Shown: one piece after another, positions 44,777-54,074 of the stretch | How positions within the stretch are numbered: position 1 is the first letter of the stretch | Layout: each line of letters begins with the position of its first letter | Origin: Apilactobacillus xinyiensis | GTDB lineage: Bacteria; Bacillota; Bacilli; Lactobacillales; Lactobacillaceae | Direction of reading: 5' to 3' | Length of the DNA stretch: 54,074 nucleotides | Assembly (NCBI RefSeq): GCF_019656235.1 | Contig: NZ_BPLL01000009.1 | Coordinates: 1-54,074 of the forward strand | Program-made: the position numbers and the translations under genes | Notes under the pieces: model-generated | The model's database searches: none | Told to the model about the DNA's origin: nothing | Seen by the model: only the letters and a program-made list of their open reading frames with translations

Positions 44777-45623
44777 AGCTGAAAAAATTTATCGATACAC
44801 TGATGGAATGGAAGAGAGTAAACAAGTTATCAAAGCCAACTCAACTACTTTTTACTATGCTTTTTCTAAATTACCAGACTATCGTGCTAACAGTATATTT
44901 GTTTTATATCATTTTTTAAGGCAATTAGACGATTTTGCTGACCATCACAAAGCTGCTAAATTTAATGCTATGGTTGACGTTTGGTATAGCATTAAAGCTA
45001 ATTCGCCAGAGACACAGTTAGGTCGCAATTTATGGAATGTTTTTGACGTTTTTAATTTGCCATTCTATGACATGAATCAAATGATTGCAGGACAAAAAGC
45101 TGATTTATATGGAGTTAAAATTCAAGATATTAATGATTTAAATCGTTATTGTTATCAAGTTGCAGGAACAGTAGGACAATTAATTATGCCCATTTTGACT
45201 GATTACGATATTTCTAAGATTTACGAAAATGTCAATCACATTGGGATAGCTATGCAAATTACTAACATCATTCGTGATGTCAAAGAAGATGCTCTGTCTG
45301 GTAGAGTATATTTACCAACTAAGTTGATGGAAGTTTTTCACGTTAAAAAAGAAGACTTACTAAAAGAGCATGCCGACAAAAATTTAAAAGCATTATTAAA
45401 GTATTTGGCAGACTATGCAAACGATTTATACAAGGACAAAAAAGTAGTTTTAAACTTTATTGATAATCGTAATGCCAAGGTGTCTATTAGTTTAGCTATT
45501 GATGGATATCATAAAATTTTAACTAACATTGAAAAAAGAGACTATGATGTTTTAGACAGTCGTGTTTATGTTAATAAGGCTAGTAAGTTAATGCTATACT
45601 TAAAAAATTCAATATTTCAGTAG
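44769..45623 (+). CDS. crtM: dehydrosqualene synthase CrtM
   Basis: 284 residues of the squalene/phytoene synthase family. The first Asp-rich motif is LRQLDDFADH (about 57-66), the second NIIRDVKEDALSGRVYLP (about 163-180), both intact; TTFYYAFSKLP near the start is typical. It joins two farnesyl diphosphates into C30 diapophytoene, the substrate of CrtN. With crtN it forms the minimal C30 carotenoid operon; a terminator follows. Confidence 0.93.
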   Translation: MNKAEKIYRYTDGMEESKQVIKANSTTFYYAFSKLPDYRANSIFVLYHFLRQLDDFADHHKAAKFNAMVDVWYSIKANSPETQLGRNLWNVFDVFNLPFYDMNQMIAGQKADLYGVKIQDINDLNRYCYQVAGTVGQLIMPILTDYDISKIYENVNHIGIAMQITNIIRDVKEDALSGRVYLPTKLMEVFHVKKEDLLKEHADKNLKALLKYLADYANDLYKDKKVVLNFIDNRNAKVSISLAIDGYHKILTNIEKRDYDVLDSRVYVNKASKLMLYLKNSIFQ

Positions 45624-45651
45624 AAAAGAACTAAACTGATAGTTCTTTTTT
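45624..45651 (+). terminator. rho-independent terminator
   Basis: AAAAGAACT / AGTTCTTTTT right after the crtM stop. Confidence 0.78.
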
Positions 45652-45721
45652 ATTTTTTCGTTTTATTATAACTTTAGTGTTATAATTTTATGTTGTATAA
45701 ATTATATTGGAGGGGTTTATT

Positions 45722-46573
45722 TTGAATAATTATTTTAAGTTATTCTTTTTAAGCTTGTTATTGCCTTTTATGTTCGTAATTTCTGCACATGCAAATAACA
45801 AGCCACAAAAATTGGTATCAGTAGTTAAAGCTGATTACCAAATTCATCAAGGTAAGTTTAGTAATAGTTCAGCTAAACAAGTTTTTCATCGTGACTTTTT
45901 AGTAAAAAAAGCTTTTACTAGCAATAATCAAAAATACTATTGGCTAGTTTCATTAAAAAAACATTCAGAAATTGGTTACATTAACAAAAGAGCTACCGCT
46001 ACTGAGAATCAAACTAAACTGTTAAAGGTTCCTTACATAAGTCAATATAAACCAGTTTTTGCACCATGGGGATGTGCAGCTACTTCGATGGCAATGCTAT
46101 TAGGGTCTCGTGGAAAACATGTTGATTTAAAATATGCGCAAAATCATTTGCCAATGCAACCTACACCTGGAGGTCAAAAAGGTAATGTATATACTGGAGC
46201 TGGGTTTGGATATGTAATTAAACCCGGTGCATTAGCTAATTATGCTAAGAAATGGTCAAAAGATGTTTACAATATTTCAAGTGCTAAATTAAGTGTAAAC
46301 AACATTAAAAAATATGTTCAAGGTGGTCAACCAGTTTTATTTTATGGATTTTCTTCCTATCAAAAGCCAGGTGACTACGTCAGAAATCATTGTAAAGTTA
46401 TTACTGGTTATAAAAATCACCAATTTAGAGTTAATGATCCACTATACTATTCTAAACACGCTAAAGCTGGTGCCGGTGGTAAAAATATGAAGTACGACCG
46501 AGGAGCTATTGCTTGGGAACCATTATCCGCTTTTAGTAAAGAATACAATCGCAAGGCTATAACAATTCAATGA
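45722..46573 (+). CDS. secreted C39-like cysteine peptidase
   Basis: 283 residues from TTG 45722 (GGAGGGG upstream; a TTG at 45707 overlaps it). Signal peptide to about SAHA-NN, an SH3-like N-terminal region (about 30-100), then a papain-like C39_2 domain with Cys in APWGCAATSMAMLLG, His in VRNHCKVITGYKNH and Asp in VNDPLYY. Such domains cleave glycine-rich or cell-wall peptides. Substrate unknown. Confidence 0.83.
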   Translation: MNNYFKLFFLSLLLPFMFVISAHANNKPQKLVSVVKADYQIHQGKFSNSSAKQVFHRDFLVKKAFTSNNQKYYWLVSLKKHSEIGYINKRATATENQTKLLKVPYISQYKPVFAPWGCAATSMAMLLGSRGKHVDLKYAQNHLPMQPTPGGQKGNVYTGAGFGYVIKPGALANYAKKWSKDVYNISSAKLSVNNIKKYVQGGQPVLFYGFSSYQKPGDYVRNHCKVITGYKNHQFRVNDPLYYSKHAKAGAGGKNMKYDRGAIAWEPLSAFSKEYNRKAITIQ

Positions 46574-46577
46574 AAAT

Positions 46578-46612
46578 AAAAAACCTTAAACATACTTGTT
46601 TAAGGTTTTTGT
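46578..46612. terminator. bidirectional terminator
   Basis: AAAAAACCTTAAACA / TGTTTAAGGTTTTT between the convergent C39 peptidase and glucosidase genes. Confidence 0.88.
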
Positions 46613-46613
46613 T

Positions 46614-48299
46614 TTATTTGTAGATTAGTATAGCTTGATATGGTGATAGGGATGTTATTGAAATAGGTTCACTATATTTATTTTGATAGTTATCTATTTG
46701 GATGGTACCTGAAAATGCTTTGCTGAAATTTTGATTACTGTTGCTTAGATTTACTAAGACGTTCATTGAATGCTCATCATTACTTAGTTGATAAGCTACA
46801 ACATCTTGTTGAACGTCTTGGATAGGTTTGAATTCACCATTGGTCAGTAAAGTTTTTATGGCTGGTTGATGATGAATATTACTCATTTCACGATAAAAGT
46901 TTAAAACAGAATTAGAATCATTAGTTTCAGCTTCCACGTTAATATCAACACGTTGATTACCCATTGGTAGCCAAGGCGTATGCTGAGAAAAACCACCATA
47001 TACTGAATCATCCCATTGCATGGGTGTTCTAGCATTATCACGTGATTTGTTATTAACAATTTGTAAAGCTTTATCAGCATTTACACCATTTTCAATTGCT
47101 AAGTGGTAATTATTAATCGAAGAAATATCATTAAATTCATCAATCGACTGACGCTTAAAGTTTTTCATGCCTAGTTCTTGACCTTGATAAATGAAGGGGG
47201 CACCAGGTAAGAAGAAATACATTAATCCTAGTGCTTTAGCCGCTTTAGGTGATTGTGCAGCTGTGTCTTTAATTAATTTAGATAAAACACGTGGTTGATC
47301 ATGATTTTCTAAGACATTGGCGTACCAACCATCAGCAGCTTTGATGCCCTTTTGACCCTTGAAAATGATATCTTTTAAATCTTGAATAGACCAGTTAGGC
47401 TGTCCACGGAACCACTCGTCAACATCTGCAACATCAATGTTCATATAGTTAAAATCAAATATCATGGAGAAGTAGCCATTTGGACCAACGAATTTTTTAA
47501 GGTCGTCAGCTTTTAGGCCATATGCTTCACCAATAGTTACCGCATCATAGTTCGCAAAAGTATGTTCATACAAATCATCTAACAATTTATCGACACCAGG
47601 ACGATTGCGCCCCTTACGAACTACTGAACCTAAGCCATCGTCTGCATCAGGACTAATATTAGCCCAATCTAAATCCTTTTTGATGTGTGTGATGGCGTCA
47701 ATTCTAAAACCACTAATGCCCTTATCAAGCCACCAATTAATCATTTTATAAATTTCTTGGCGTAAAGCAGGATTTTCCCAATTTAAATCCGGTTGTTGTT
47801 TCGCAAAAGTATGGAAATAAAAGGTTCCTGGCTCGTTAGGCACTGGTTCCCAAGTAGATCCACCGAAAATAGAGCGCCAATTATTAGGGGCTTTACCGTT
47901 ATCGGTATGCTTAAAAATGTAATAATCACGATATTTACTATTGGGGTCTTTTAGGGCGGCTTTAAACCATGCATGTTGGTCAGAAGTATGGTTAACGACC
48001 AAGTCCATAATAATGCCAATGCCTAATTTTTTAGCTTTAGCCAACAGTTCATCAAAGTCTTGCATGGTACCAAAAATAGGGTCAATTGCTTTGTAGTCAG
48101 CAATATCATATCCCATGTCGACCATTGGCGATTTGTAAATGGGTGAGAGCCAGATATTATCTACATTTAAACTTTTAATATAATCTAGTTTTGAAATGAT
48201 TCCTTGAAGATCACCAATACCATCACCGTTGGAATCTTTAAATGAACGTGGATAGATTTGATAGAATACGTCATTTTTCCACCATTGTGTATTTGTCAT
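46614..48299 (-). CDS. GH13 alpha-glucosidase
   Basis: 561 residues of the oligo-1,6-glucosidase/alpha-glucosidase subfamily. All four GH13 regions are seen: DLVVNHTSDQH (about 99-109), GFRIDAITH with nucleophile D201, VTIGEAYG with acid/base E258, and LENHDQPRV (about 330). The residue after the nucleophile is Ala; Val is typical of alpha-1,6-specific enzymes and Ala/Thr of alpha-1,4-active ones, so maltose-type substrates are plausible. No signal peptide: cytoplasmic. Single gene, with no transporter next to it. Confidence 0.92.
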   Translation of the reverse strand: MTNTQWWKNDVFYQIYPRSFKDSNGDGIGDLQGIISKLDYIKSLNVDNIWLSPIYKSPMVDMGYDIADYKAIDPIFGTMQDFDELLAKAKKLGIGIIMDLVVNHTSDQHAWFKAALKDPNSKYRDYYIFKHTDNGKAPNNWRSIFGGSTWEPVPNEPGTFYFHTFAKQQPDLNWENPALRQEIYKMINWWLDKGISGFRIDAITHIKKDLDWANISPDADDGLGSVVRKGRNRPGVDKLLDDLYEHTFANYDAVTIGEAYGLKADDLKKFVGPNGYFSMIFDFNYMNIDVADVDEWFRGQPNWSIQDLKDIIFKGQKGIKAADGWYANVLENHDQPRVLSKLIKDTAAQSPKAAKALGLMYFFLPGAPFIYQGQELGMKNFKRQSIDEFNDISSINNYHLAIENGVNADKALQIVNNKSRDNARTPMQWDDSVYGGFSQHTPWLPMGNQRVDINVEAETNDSNSVLNFYREMSNIHHQPAIKTLLTNGEFKPIQDVQQDVVAYQLSNDEHSMNVLVNLSNSNQNFSKAFSGTIQIDNYQNKYSEPISITSLSPYQAILIYK

Positions 48300-48369
48300 A
48301 TTTTAATCACCTTAATTATTTATTTAACTTAATCCTACCAAGATTACACGTTATATTCATGTAATAAGA

Positions 48370-49248
48370 CTACAAATTATTTTTTAAAACGTTAATTAAT
48401 TGTATTTGACTAGGAGTTAAAAATTGATGTCTACGATAAACTAAACTGGTGATGAATTGGGGAGCATTAGCATCTAATAGGGTTAATTTTTTAATGTCAT
48501 ATGCATCAGTATTCACAATCCGTGTAAAAAATCCAATGCCTAAATTTCGATTGATTAACTTCATAAGCATATTAATGTCATTGGATTTAAAGATAATTTT
48601 AGGGTGAAAATTATTTTGCTGTGATAACTGGGTAAATGCCTGATTATGAATGAAATTTTGTTTAAAAAATACAAAGTTCTCATTAACCAGGTCTTTAAAA
48701 CGGATTTGATTATATTTAGCTAGGGGATGTTTATTTGATACATAAATACAAAAAGGTTGACGTTCAATTTCACTAGCAATTAAATCATCATCCTTAATTG
48801 GAGTGATTGAACCTAATAGGCTTAAATCAATCGTTCCCTCATGAATAGCTTTAGTTAAACTGACTGAACCAGCTTCAACCGTGGTTAATCGATTTAGGAT
48901 TTGTGCATCCGCTAGCTCTTGACAAATCTTTGAAAAATAATGATTTTCAATAATAGGCGGTAAACCTAACACTAATTGCTCACGATTAATGCGATCGATT
49001 TCTTTTTGTGCCAAAGTTAATTCGTTTAAAATGATTTGACTACGCTTGAATAGTTGCTGACCGCTAGTAGTAATTTCCAATGTGTTGTGTTTACGATCGC
49101 GAATAAATAAGGTAGTGGAGAATTCTTTTTCTAAGCGCTTGATTGCAGTGGTAATCGTTGGTTGTTGAACTTTAAAATGCTCAGCTACTTTAGAAAAATT
49201 TTTAATTTCTACTAGACATGTAAAGTATGCTAAATCTTTAGTGTTCAT
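48370..49248 (-). CDS. mleR: LysR-family regulator, probably MleR
   Basis: 292 residues: N-terminal winged helix (LAYFTCLVEIKNFSKVAEHFKVQQPTITTAIKRLEKE in two parts) and a LysR effector domain. It is divergent from the malolactic enzyme gene with a 128-bp gap, the standard place for MleR, which activates mleS in response to malate. The assignment as MleR rests on this context. Confidence 0.85.
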   Translation of the reverse strand: MNTKDLAYFTCLVEIKNFSKVAEHFKVQQPTITTAIKRLEKEFSTTLFIRDRKHNTLEITTSGQQLFKRSQIILNELTLAQKEIDRINREQLVLGLPPIIENHYFSKICQELADAQILNRLTTVEAGSVSLTKAIHEGTIDLSLLGSITPIKDDDLIASEIERQPFCIYVSNKHPLAKYNQIRFKDLVNENFVFFKQNFIHNQAFTQLSQQNNFHPKIIFKSNDINMLMKLINRNLGIGFFTRIVNTDAYDIKKLTLLDANAPQFITSLVYRRHQFLTPSQIQLINVLKNNL

Positions 49249-49376
49249 AATGGCTCCTGTAATATCGGTATTTTAGCATTAATTATAAAATAAATTTATA
49301 GTTATCAACAAATTTGACTATAAGCTTAGCCTGGATTTAAGGTAATTATATACAAGCCATTGGAGGAATTTATAAG

Positions 49377-51005
49377 ATGAACAAATCAGCTAGTGAAATT
49401 TTAAATAATCCTTTTTTAAATAAAGGGACCGCATTTACATATCAAGAACGTCGTGAGTTAGGTCTAATTGGAACCTTACCTAGTCAAGTTCAAACTTTAA
49501 CGCAACAATGCCATCAAGCATATGCACAATTTAAAAGCAAAAGCAGTCGTTTGGAACAACGAATTTTTTTAATGAATCTATTTAACGAAAATCGCACGTT
49601 ATTTTTTAGTTTAATGGATAAACATTTAGTTGAATTCATGCCCATTGTATATGATCCCGTAGTGGCAGAGTCCATTGAACAGTACAATGAAATCTTTTTG
49701 AACCCACAAAATGCCGCCTTTATTTCTGTAGACCATCCTGAAGATATCGAAACTACTTTAAAAAATGCGGCCGATGGTCGAGATATTCGTCTAATTGTGG
49801 TAACGGATGCAGAAGGAATATTAGGTATTGGTGATTGGGGAGTTAACGGAGTCGATATTGCAATTGGTAAATTAATGGTTTATACGGCCGCGGCCGGTGT
49901 TGATCCATCCCAAGTTTTAGCAGTTAGTATTGACGCTGGAACTAATAATCAGCAGCTATTAGATGACCCCTTATATTTAGGTAACCGTCATAAGCGAATT
50001 TACGGTGATAAATATAATCAAGCAATTGACCAATTTGTTCAAGCTCAACAAACATTATTTCCAGAAGCATTGCTACATTGGGAAGACTTTGGTCGCAGTA
50101 ATGCCCAAGCAATTTTGGATAAATATAAAAATAAACTAGCTACCTTTAACGATGACATTCAAGGAACTGGGATGGTAGTATTAGCCGGAATTTTAGGTGC
50201 TTTAAACATCTCACATGAAAAAATTACTAATCAAAAGATATTGATTTTTGGTGCTGGAACTGCTGGAATGGGCATTGCTAATCAAATTTTAGATGAACTA
50301 GTTCAAGCCGGATTATCTGTAAATGATGCTAAAAAGTGCATTTATGCGGTAGATAAGCAAGGGTTATTATTTAACGATACACCGGATTTAACGCCGGCTC
50401 AAAAAGACTTTGTCCATCAACGTAATGAATTTGCTAATGCTGACCAGTTAAACAATTTATATGAAATAGTTAAAACTGTTCATCCAACCATTATGATAGG
50501 AACCTCTACTCAACCAGGCGCTTTTAATGAATCAATTGTAAGGGAAATGGCTATGCACACTAAACGACCAATTATTTTCCCATTATCTAATCCAACAAAA
50601 CTAGCGGAAGCTAAAGCTCAAGATTTATTAGAGTGGACTGACGGTAAAGCATTGATTGCTACTGGAATTCCAGTAGACGATATTGAATATCAAGGGGTTA
50701 AATATCAGATTGGTCAAGGCAATAATGCTTTAATGTATCCAGGTTTAGGGTTTGGCTTAATTGCTTCTACGGCTAAAATCTTAAATTCACAAACCCTTTC
50801 TGCTGCTTGTCACGCATTAGGTGGCATTGTTGATGCAACTAAACAAGGGGCTGCAGTGCTACCACCAGTATCTAAAATTACAGAGTTTTCTCAAAAGATT
50901 GCTGAAGTAGTGGCACAAAGTGTAGTAGATCAACACTTGAACAGGGAACCCATCGATGATGTAAAACAAACAATTGCCAACATGAAATGGTATCCCAAAT
51001 ATTAG
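49377..51005 (+). CDS. mleS: malolactic enzyme
   Basis: 542 residues, normal for MleS. Malic-enzyme fold: [47 protein letters not shown], the metal site [17 protein letters not shown] and [17 protein letters not shown], then the NAD-binding [11 protein letters not shown]. Converts L-malate to L-lactate and CO2, raising pH and feeding proton motive force. GGAGGA precedes the ATG. A malate permease gene is not present downstream, which is unusual; it may lie elsewhere. Confidence 0.92.
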   Translation: MNKSASEILNNPFLNKGTAFTYQERRELGLIGTLPSQVQTLTQQCHQAYAQFKSKSSRLEQRIFLMNLFNENRTLFFSLMDKHLVEFMPIVYDPVVAESIEQYNEIFLNPQNAAFISVDHPEDIETTLKNAADGRDIRLIVVTDAEGILGIGDWGVNGVDIAIGKLMVYTAAAGVDPSQVLAVSIDAGTNNQQLLDDPLYLGNRHKRIYGDKYNQAIDQFVQAQQTLFPEALLHWEDFGRSNAQAILDKYKNKLATFNDDIQGTGMVVLAGILGALNISHEKITNQKILIFGAGTAGMGIANQILDELVQAGLSVNDAKKCIYAVDKQGLLFNDTPDLTPAQKDFVHQRNEFANADQLNNLYEIVKTVHPTIMIGTSTQPGAFNESIVREMAMHTKRPIIFPLSNPTKLAEAKAQDLLEWTDGKALIATGIPVDDIEYQGVKYQIGQGNNALMYPGLGFGLIASTAKILNSQTLSAACHALGGIVDATKQGAAVLPPVSKITEFSQKIAEVVAQSVVDQHLNREPIDDVKQTIANMKWYPKY

Positions 51006-51010
51006 TTATT

Positions 51011-51050
51011 AAAAAACCACTCAGCTGATGAATTGCTGAGTGGCTTTTTT
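51011..51050. terminator. bidirectional terminator
   Basis: CCACTCAGC / GCTGAGTGG with flanking A- and T-runs, between the convergent mleS and ABC transporter genes. Confidence 0.88.
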
Positions 51051-51068
51051 ACTATGAATTTAGAATAC

Positions 51069-52634
51069 TTATTCATTTAGTCTAATGACTTGATTGTATT
51101 TATTTAATTGTGTTTTAGAAACTTTATGTGATACTTCAATTAAAGTTTTTGAAGAGTTCAGTAAGTAATTAGAAACTTTGTCTGCAGTTTCTTTGTCTAA
51201 TGCTGATGTGATCTCATCAGCTAAAATCAATGAACGATTAGACAATATACCTCTTGCAATTTCTATTCTTTGCAATTGACCACCTGATAAGTTATCACCG
51301 TTCTTGCCAACTCGATAATCTAATCCTTTGGTTTGTACCATACTTTCTAATTGTGCGAAACGAATAGCTTCTTTGATTTGTTGTTTGCTATAATGATTTC
51401 CCATAGTTATATTGAACAGAATTGTATCATCGAATATAAATGGCTTTTGCTTAATTAAGGCTACAGAACTTCTTAGTAATGAACTATTAGCTAAATTTCC
51501 ATTAATAATATATTCACCATTATTAAAACTAAGAAATCCAGCAATTGCTTTTAACAAAGTAGATTTGCCATATCCAGAAGGAGCTAGTATCAAAACCTTA
51601 TCACCCATATTAATATTTATATTTAAATTACTAAGAATTGTTTTCCCTTGTAAACTAATTGCACCATTTTTAATACATAATGATTTAAAATTAAGTTTTT
51701 TAATTGATTTATTAACACTTGTATCATGAATAGATTTTAATAAATCACTGGTTTGCTTAGTAGTTTTTCTTTCATTTATTGAATTAAAAATATTCAAAAG
51801 TGGGTTAATTAAATTGTTAGAAATTTGAATTATAGCTATAAGTTGTCCAACTGCTAAGAAACCTTGAAGTACTCTTAGAATTCCAAAACCAATTGCTAAA
51901 CTTAAAATTGACAAATTAGCAACTGAACTAGTTGTGTAGTTACTTACGCCCACTGTAATGTTCATATTTTTAAGTGCTTGTTCTAGTGCTCTAGATGATT
52001 TACTGAAATGTTGATTGGCTGCTTTTTGAGCCTTATAGTTCACGATGGTATCAATTCCAGAAACATAGTCATTGACTGTTCCCATGTATTCACTATTTTT
52101 ATTTGACCAATTTTTAGATCTATTAGCAATTTTTTTAGAGAACATTTTAGATACAAATAATGGCAAAAATGAAGCAATTAAAAAAATAATAATTGTTGCA
52201 TAGTCTATAAAGAGTCCATATCCAAGAGCAAATAAAAACATCAAGGAATTTAAAATTATAGATAGTTCGTTGACTAGTCCTTTTGTTTCTAGTTGTTTTA
52301 AATCATTTGTCATTAGGGATGCATAAGCTTTAGACGATTTGTCTAACCTATTGTTTAGTAAATAATTAAATAATTTCTTTTTTATATTTTCATTACAGCT
52401 TTGAATTAATTCATTCTTTGCTTTGTTTAAAATAATGTTTATTAGAAGTAAAACTAACATTCCAAATATAGAGAAAAATACGTTCCATAACAAGTTTCTA
52501 TAACTGCCCTTTATTGCTATAGTAATGAAGTTATTAATTACCCAAGCAGAAAAAACACCTTCCGTGCTAGCTAAAACAGAAAATAATATCGTAGTAAAAA
52601 ACCATTTTTTATTGCCATAAATATATGTATTCAT
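51069..52634 (-). CDS. ABC transporter, fused permease and ATPase
   Basis: 521 residues: an N-terminal type IV exporter membrane domain with about six spans (roughly 10-270) and a C-terminal ATPase. Walker A is APSGYGKSTLL (about 353), signature LSGGQLQRIEIARG (about 447), Walker B LILADEITSALD and the H-loop LIEVSHKVSK. A half-transporter that should form a homodimer; substrate unknown, possibly peptide or drug. No partner gene nearby. AT-rich, with strong Asn/Lys/Ile bias, so it may be a recent acquisition. Confidence 0.85.
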   Translation of the reverse strand: MNTYIYGNKKWFFTTILFSVLASTEGVFSAWVINNFITIAIKGSYRNLLWNVFFSIFGMLVLLLINIILNKAKNELIQSCNENIKKKLFNYLLNNRLDKSSKAYASLMTNDLKQLETKGLVNELSIILNSLMFLFALGYGLFIDYATIIIFLIASFLPLFVSKMFSKKIANRSKNWSNKNSEYMGTVNDYVSGIDTIVNYKAQKAANQHFSKSSRALEQALKNMNITVGVSNYTTSSVANLSILSLAIGFGILRVLQGFLAVGQLIAIIQISNNLINPLLNIFNSINERKTTKQTSDLLKSIHDTSVNKSIKKLNFKSLCIKNGAISLQGKTILSNLNININMGDKVLILAPSGYGKSTLLKAIAGFLSFNNGEYIINGNLANSSLLRSSVALIKQKPFIFDDTILFNITMGNHYSKQQIKEAIRFAQLESMVQTKGLDYRVGKNGDNLSGGQLQRIEIARGILSNRSLILADEITSALDKETADKVSNYLLNSSKTLIEVSHKVSKTQLNKYNQVIRLNE

Positions 52635-52763
52635 ATAATAATCACCAACTATTTATAAAATTATTATCTAACTAAAAATTATAATAAGATTAATTTTTGA
52701 TTAGAAAAGTTAGTGATAGTATACTCTACATTTAAAAAAATAAAAAACTTTTTTTGATATTTT

Positions 52764-52803
52764 GGCGAGGAAACACGTTCTTTTAAGGACGTGATGAATC
52801 GCC
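52764..52803 (+). mobile_element. IS200/IS605 left-end hairpin
   Basis: GGCGA...TCGCC enclosing ACGTTC/GGACGT, an imperfect subterminal hairpin 55 bases before tnpA, of the kind TnpA proteins bind as single-stranded DNA. The exact cleavage site and outer boundary are not certain. Confidence 0.6.
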
Positions 52804-52857
52804 TATTATTTTGCACTAAACACACATGGTTAGATAAAATAGTGTTATAATGATTGT

Positions 52858-53310
52858 ATGAAAGATACTAAAAGAATTACATATGGTAGAACATCTGTCT
52901 TTAACTTAAATTATCACATCATATGGGGAACTAAATACCGCAATCGAGTTCTAAAAGGAAACGTTGAGATTGTATTAAAGAAAACATTACTTGAGATTGC
53001 TTTAAAATACGGTTTTAGTATTGACCATATGGAAGTTGGTAAAGACGACTATATTCACTTATTGGTCAGCGCACCACCAAAGCTATCTGTAACTAATATT
53101 GTAAGGTGGCTTAAAGGAATTAGCGCATGGCGGTTATTCCACGAATGCAATGAGTTACAAAATAGTTATTGGAAAAAAGCCAATCGTCATTTGTGGTCTC
53201 CCAGTTACTATGTTGAAAGTATAGGGACAACAAACCAACGAGCTGTATCTAAATATATTGATGACCAACGTGCAAAGGAAGTGAAATTAGATGACTCTAC
53301 GAGCCATTAA
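52858..53310 (+). CDS. tnpA: IS200/IS605 TnpA transposase with altered HUH motif
   Basis: 150 residues, normal length. LNYHIIWGTKYRNRVL and MEVGKDDYIHLLVSAPPKLS match the Y1 HUH family, with the C-terminal catalytic-Tyr region SPSYYVESIGTTNQRAVSKYI intact. The HUH motif, normally H-h-H, reads Y-I-H: the first metal-binding His is Tyr (TAT codon, one base from CAT). This should impair metal binding and strand cleavage, so the enzyme may be dead, though the frame is whole. The ribosome site is weak. Confidence 0.85.
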   Translation: MKDTKRITYGRTSVFNLNYHIIWGTKYRNRVLKGNVEIVLKKTLLEIALKYGFSIDHMEVGKDDYIHLLVSAPPKLSVTNIVRWLKGISAWRLFHECNELQNSYWKKANRHLWSPSYYVESIGTTNQRAVSKYIDDQRAKEVKLDDSTSH

Positions 53311-54074
53311 AACACGGATATATCCTAATTTAGCGCAACAATCTAAGATTATTTTTAATTTTGGTTGCTGTCGTTTCGTTTGGAATCAATTACTTAATAT
53401 GCAAATTGAACGATACAACAATGGTGGGTCATACGTTAATGAATTTGATATGAACTACTTAATTAAGTGTCTAAAACACGAATATCCATTCTTGAAGCAG
53501 GCTGAATCAACTAGCTTATTACATGTTAGCCGTGATTTAAACCAAGCCTTTCAAAAATTGTTTAAAGAACACACTGGTTATCCTAAGTTTAAATCACGTA
53601 AGTTTCCTAAGCAGAGTTACAAATCAAACTCAGTTAATCACAACATCCAACAGCTCAATAACTGTCTAAAATTACCTAAATTAGGAAAAATCCCTTTTAA
53701 AGCAGGACACCAAATTAAAGGTAAGATTAAGAATGTTACTATTAGACTGTCCGCAACGGGCAAGCATTATGCCGTTGTACTAGTTGATGTAGATATTTCT
53801 AAGTTGCCCACTACCAACCAATCTGTAGGTGTTGATATGGGTGTCGCAGACTTATTAGTTACTAGTGATGGTGTTAAATATCCAACGATACGCTTTGATA
53901 AAATGTTATCTCATAAAAAACATTATTGGGAAAAACGGCTTGCTCGCAGAAGATTACATGCCATTAAGGAAATTGCATGGGATAAGCACAACAAGGTATT
54001 AGAGCCTCGTAACTTATCAGATTTTAGCAATTATCTCAAAGCTAAACATATGGTTGCCTTGTATAACGAAAAAA
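53291..54074 (+). CDS. tnpB: TnpB RNA-guided nuclease, partial (cut by window end)
   Basis: ATG 53291 lies 20 bases inside the tnpA end, in another frame, and the frame stays open to the window edge (about 261 codons). N-terminus TLRAIKTRIYPN and FNFGCCRFVWNQLLNMQI are typical of TnpB; YPKFKSRKFPKQSY follows, and VGVDMGVADLLVTSDG gives the first RuvC Asp. The remaining RuvC acids and zinc finger would lie beyond 54074. TnpB cuts DNA under guidance of the IS right-end RNA and is the ancestor of Cas12. Confidence 0.88.
   Translation, partial: MTLRAIKTRIYPNLAQQSKIIFNFGCCRFVWNQLLNMQIERYNNGGSYVNEFDMNYLIKCLKHEYPFLKQAESTSLLHVSRDLNQAFQKLFKEHTGYPKFKSRKFPKQSYKSNSVNHNIQQLNNCLKLPKLGKIPFKAGHQIKGKIKNVTIRLSATGKHYAVVLVDVDISKLPTTNQSVGVDMGVADLLVTSDGVKYPTIRFDKMLSHKKHYWEKRLARRRLHAIKEIAWDKHNKVLEPRNLSDFSNYLKAKHMVALYNEK

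Larger units (their letters stand above)
52764..54074 (+). mobile_element. IS200/IS605-family element, right end outside window
   Basis: Left-end hairpin, then tnpA and overlapping tnpB in the same direction, as in the IS605 group. The element runs off the window at 54074, so the right-end hairpin and the guide (omega) RNA that would overlap the tnpB 3' end are not visible. Confidence 0.85.

Overview
The window is AT-rich DNA from a low-GC Gram-positive bacterium, most probably a member of the Lactobacillaceae. Supporting evidence is the divergent malolactic enzyme/LysR pair, a C30 carotenoid crtN-crtM pair, a perfect cre box, strong AGGAGG-type ribosome binding sites with frequent TTG/GTG starts, and many small secreted proteins typical of lactobacilli. 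Genus cannot be fixed from this sequence alone.

Layout. 1-3040: small membrane or secreted proteins, a uracil-DNA-glycosylase-fold protein and a secreted metzincin-like protease. 3072-17205: a complete type I-E CRISPR-Cas locus. A 45-repeat array reads on the minus strand, followed by cas3, then the Cascade operon cse1-cse2-cas7e-cas5e-cas6e with cas1 and a cas2-DnaQ fusion, then a 24-repeat array on the plus strand. The two arrays share a leader block beside their first repeat. 17297-28600: small membrane proteins, a YafQ/RelE-type toxin-antitoxin pair with a perfect operator, a GNAT protein, a RepA_N-like initiator behind a long structured leader, a HEPN-like protein, a nonsense-interrupted nuclease-like gene and several Lys/His-rich secreted proteins. 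29164-33500: two MerR-controlled redox/efflux clusters whose promoters have the diagnostic 19-bp spacer. 33536-46600: nucleoside hydrolase (CcpA cre), threonine aldolase, quinone oxidoreductase, paralogous secreted proteins, a CPBP protease, an ABC-F protein with an upstream ORF, tiny hydrophobic peptide ORFs, crtNM and a secreted C39-like peptidase. 46614-52634: GH13 glucosidase, mleR/mleS and an ABC exporter. 52764-end: the left part of an IS200/IS605 element (tnpA with a damaged HUH motif, and tnpB cut by the window edge).

Most interesting signal. Between cas3 and cse1 (8751-8866) lie two decayed CRISPR repeats 62 bp apart. Both keep the Cas6e hairpin through compensatory base changes and are followed directly by a strong terminator. 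The spacer-like segment between them matches the cse1 promoter at 19 positions with only two mismatches. Both mismatches are at positions 6 and 18, the bases that are flipped out of the I-E crRNA-DNA hybrid. The site is preceded by AAT, the PAM that the array junctions predict. This is the architecture expected of a crRNA-like Cas-regulating RNA (CreR-type) with which Cascade represses its own operon. A second notable item is a 101-nt spacer (normal 32) in the plus-strand array that encodes an unbroken piece of a phage AntA-type antirepressor.

The genes work as follows: cas1 and cas2-DnaQ load spacers at the two leaders, Cas6e processes array RNA, Cascade plus Cas3 destroys targets, and the degenerate mini-array probably sets the Cascade level. 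The other operons (MerR clusters, crtNM, mleS) fit oxidative, solvent and acid stress in a fermenting lactobacillus.
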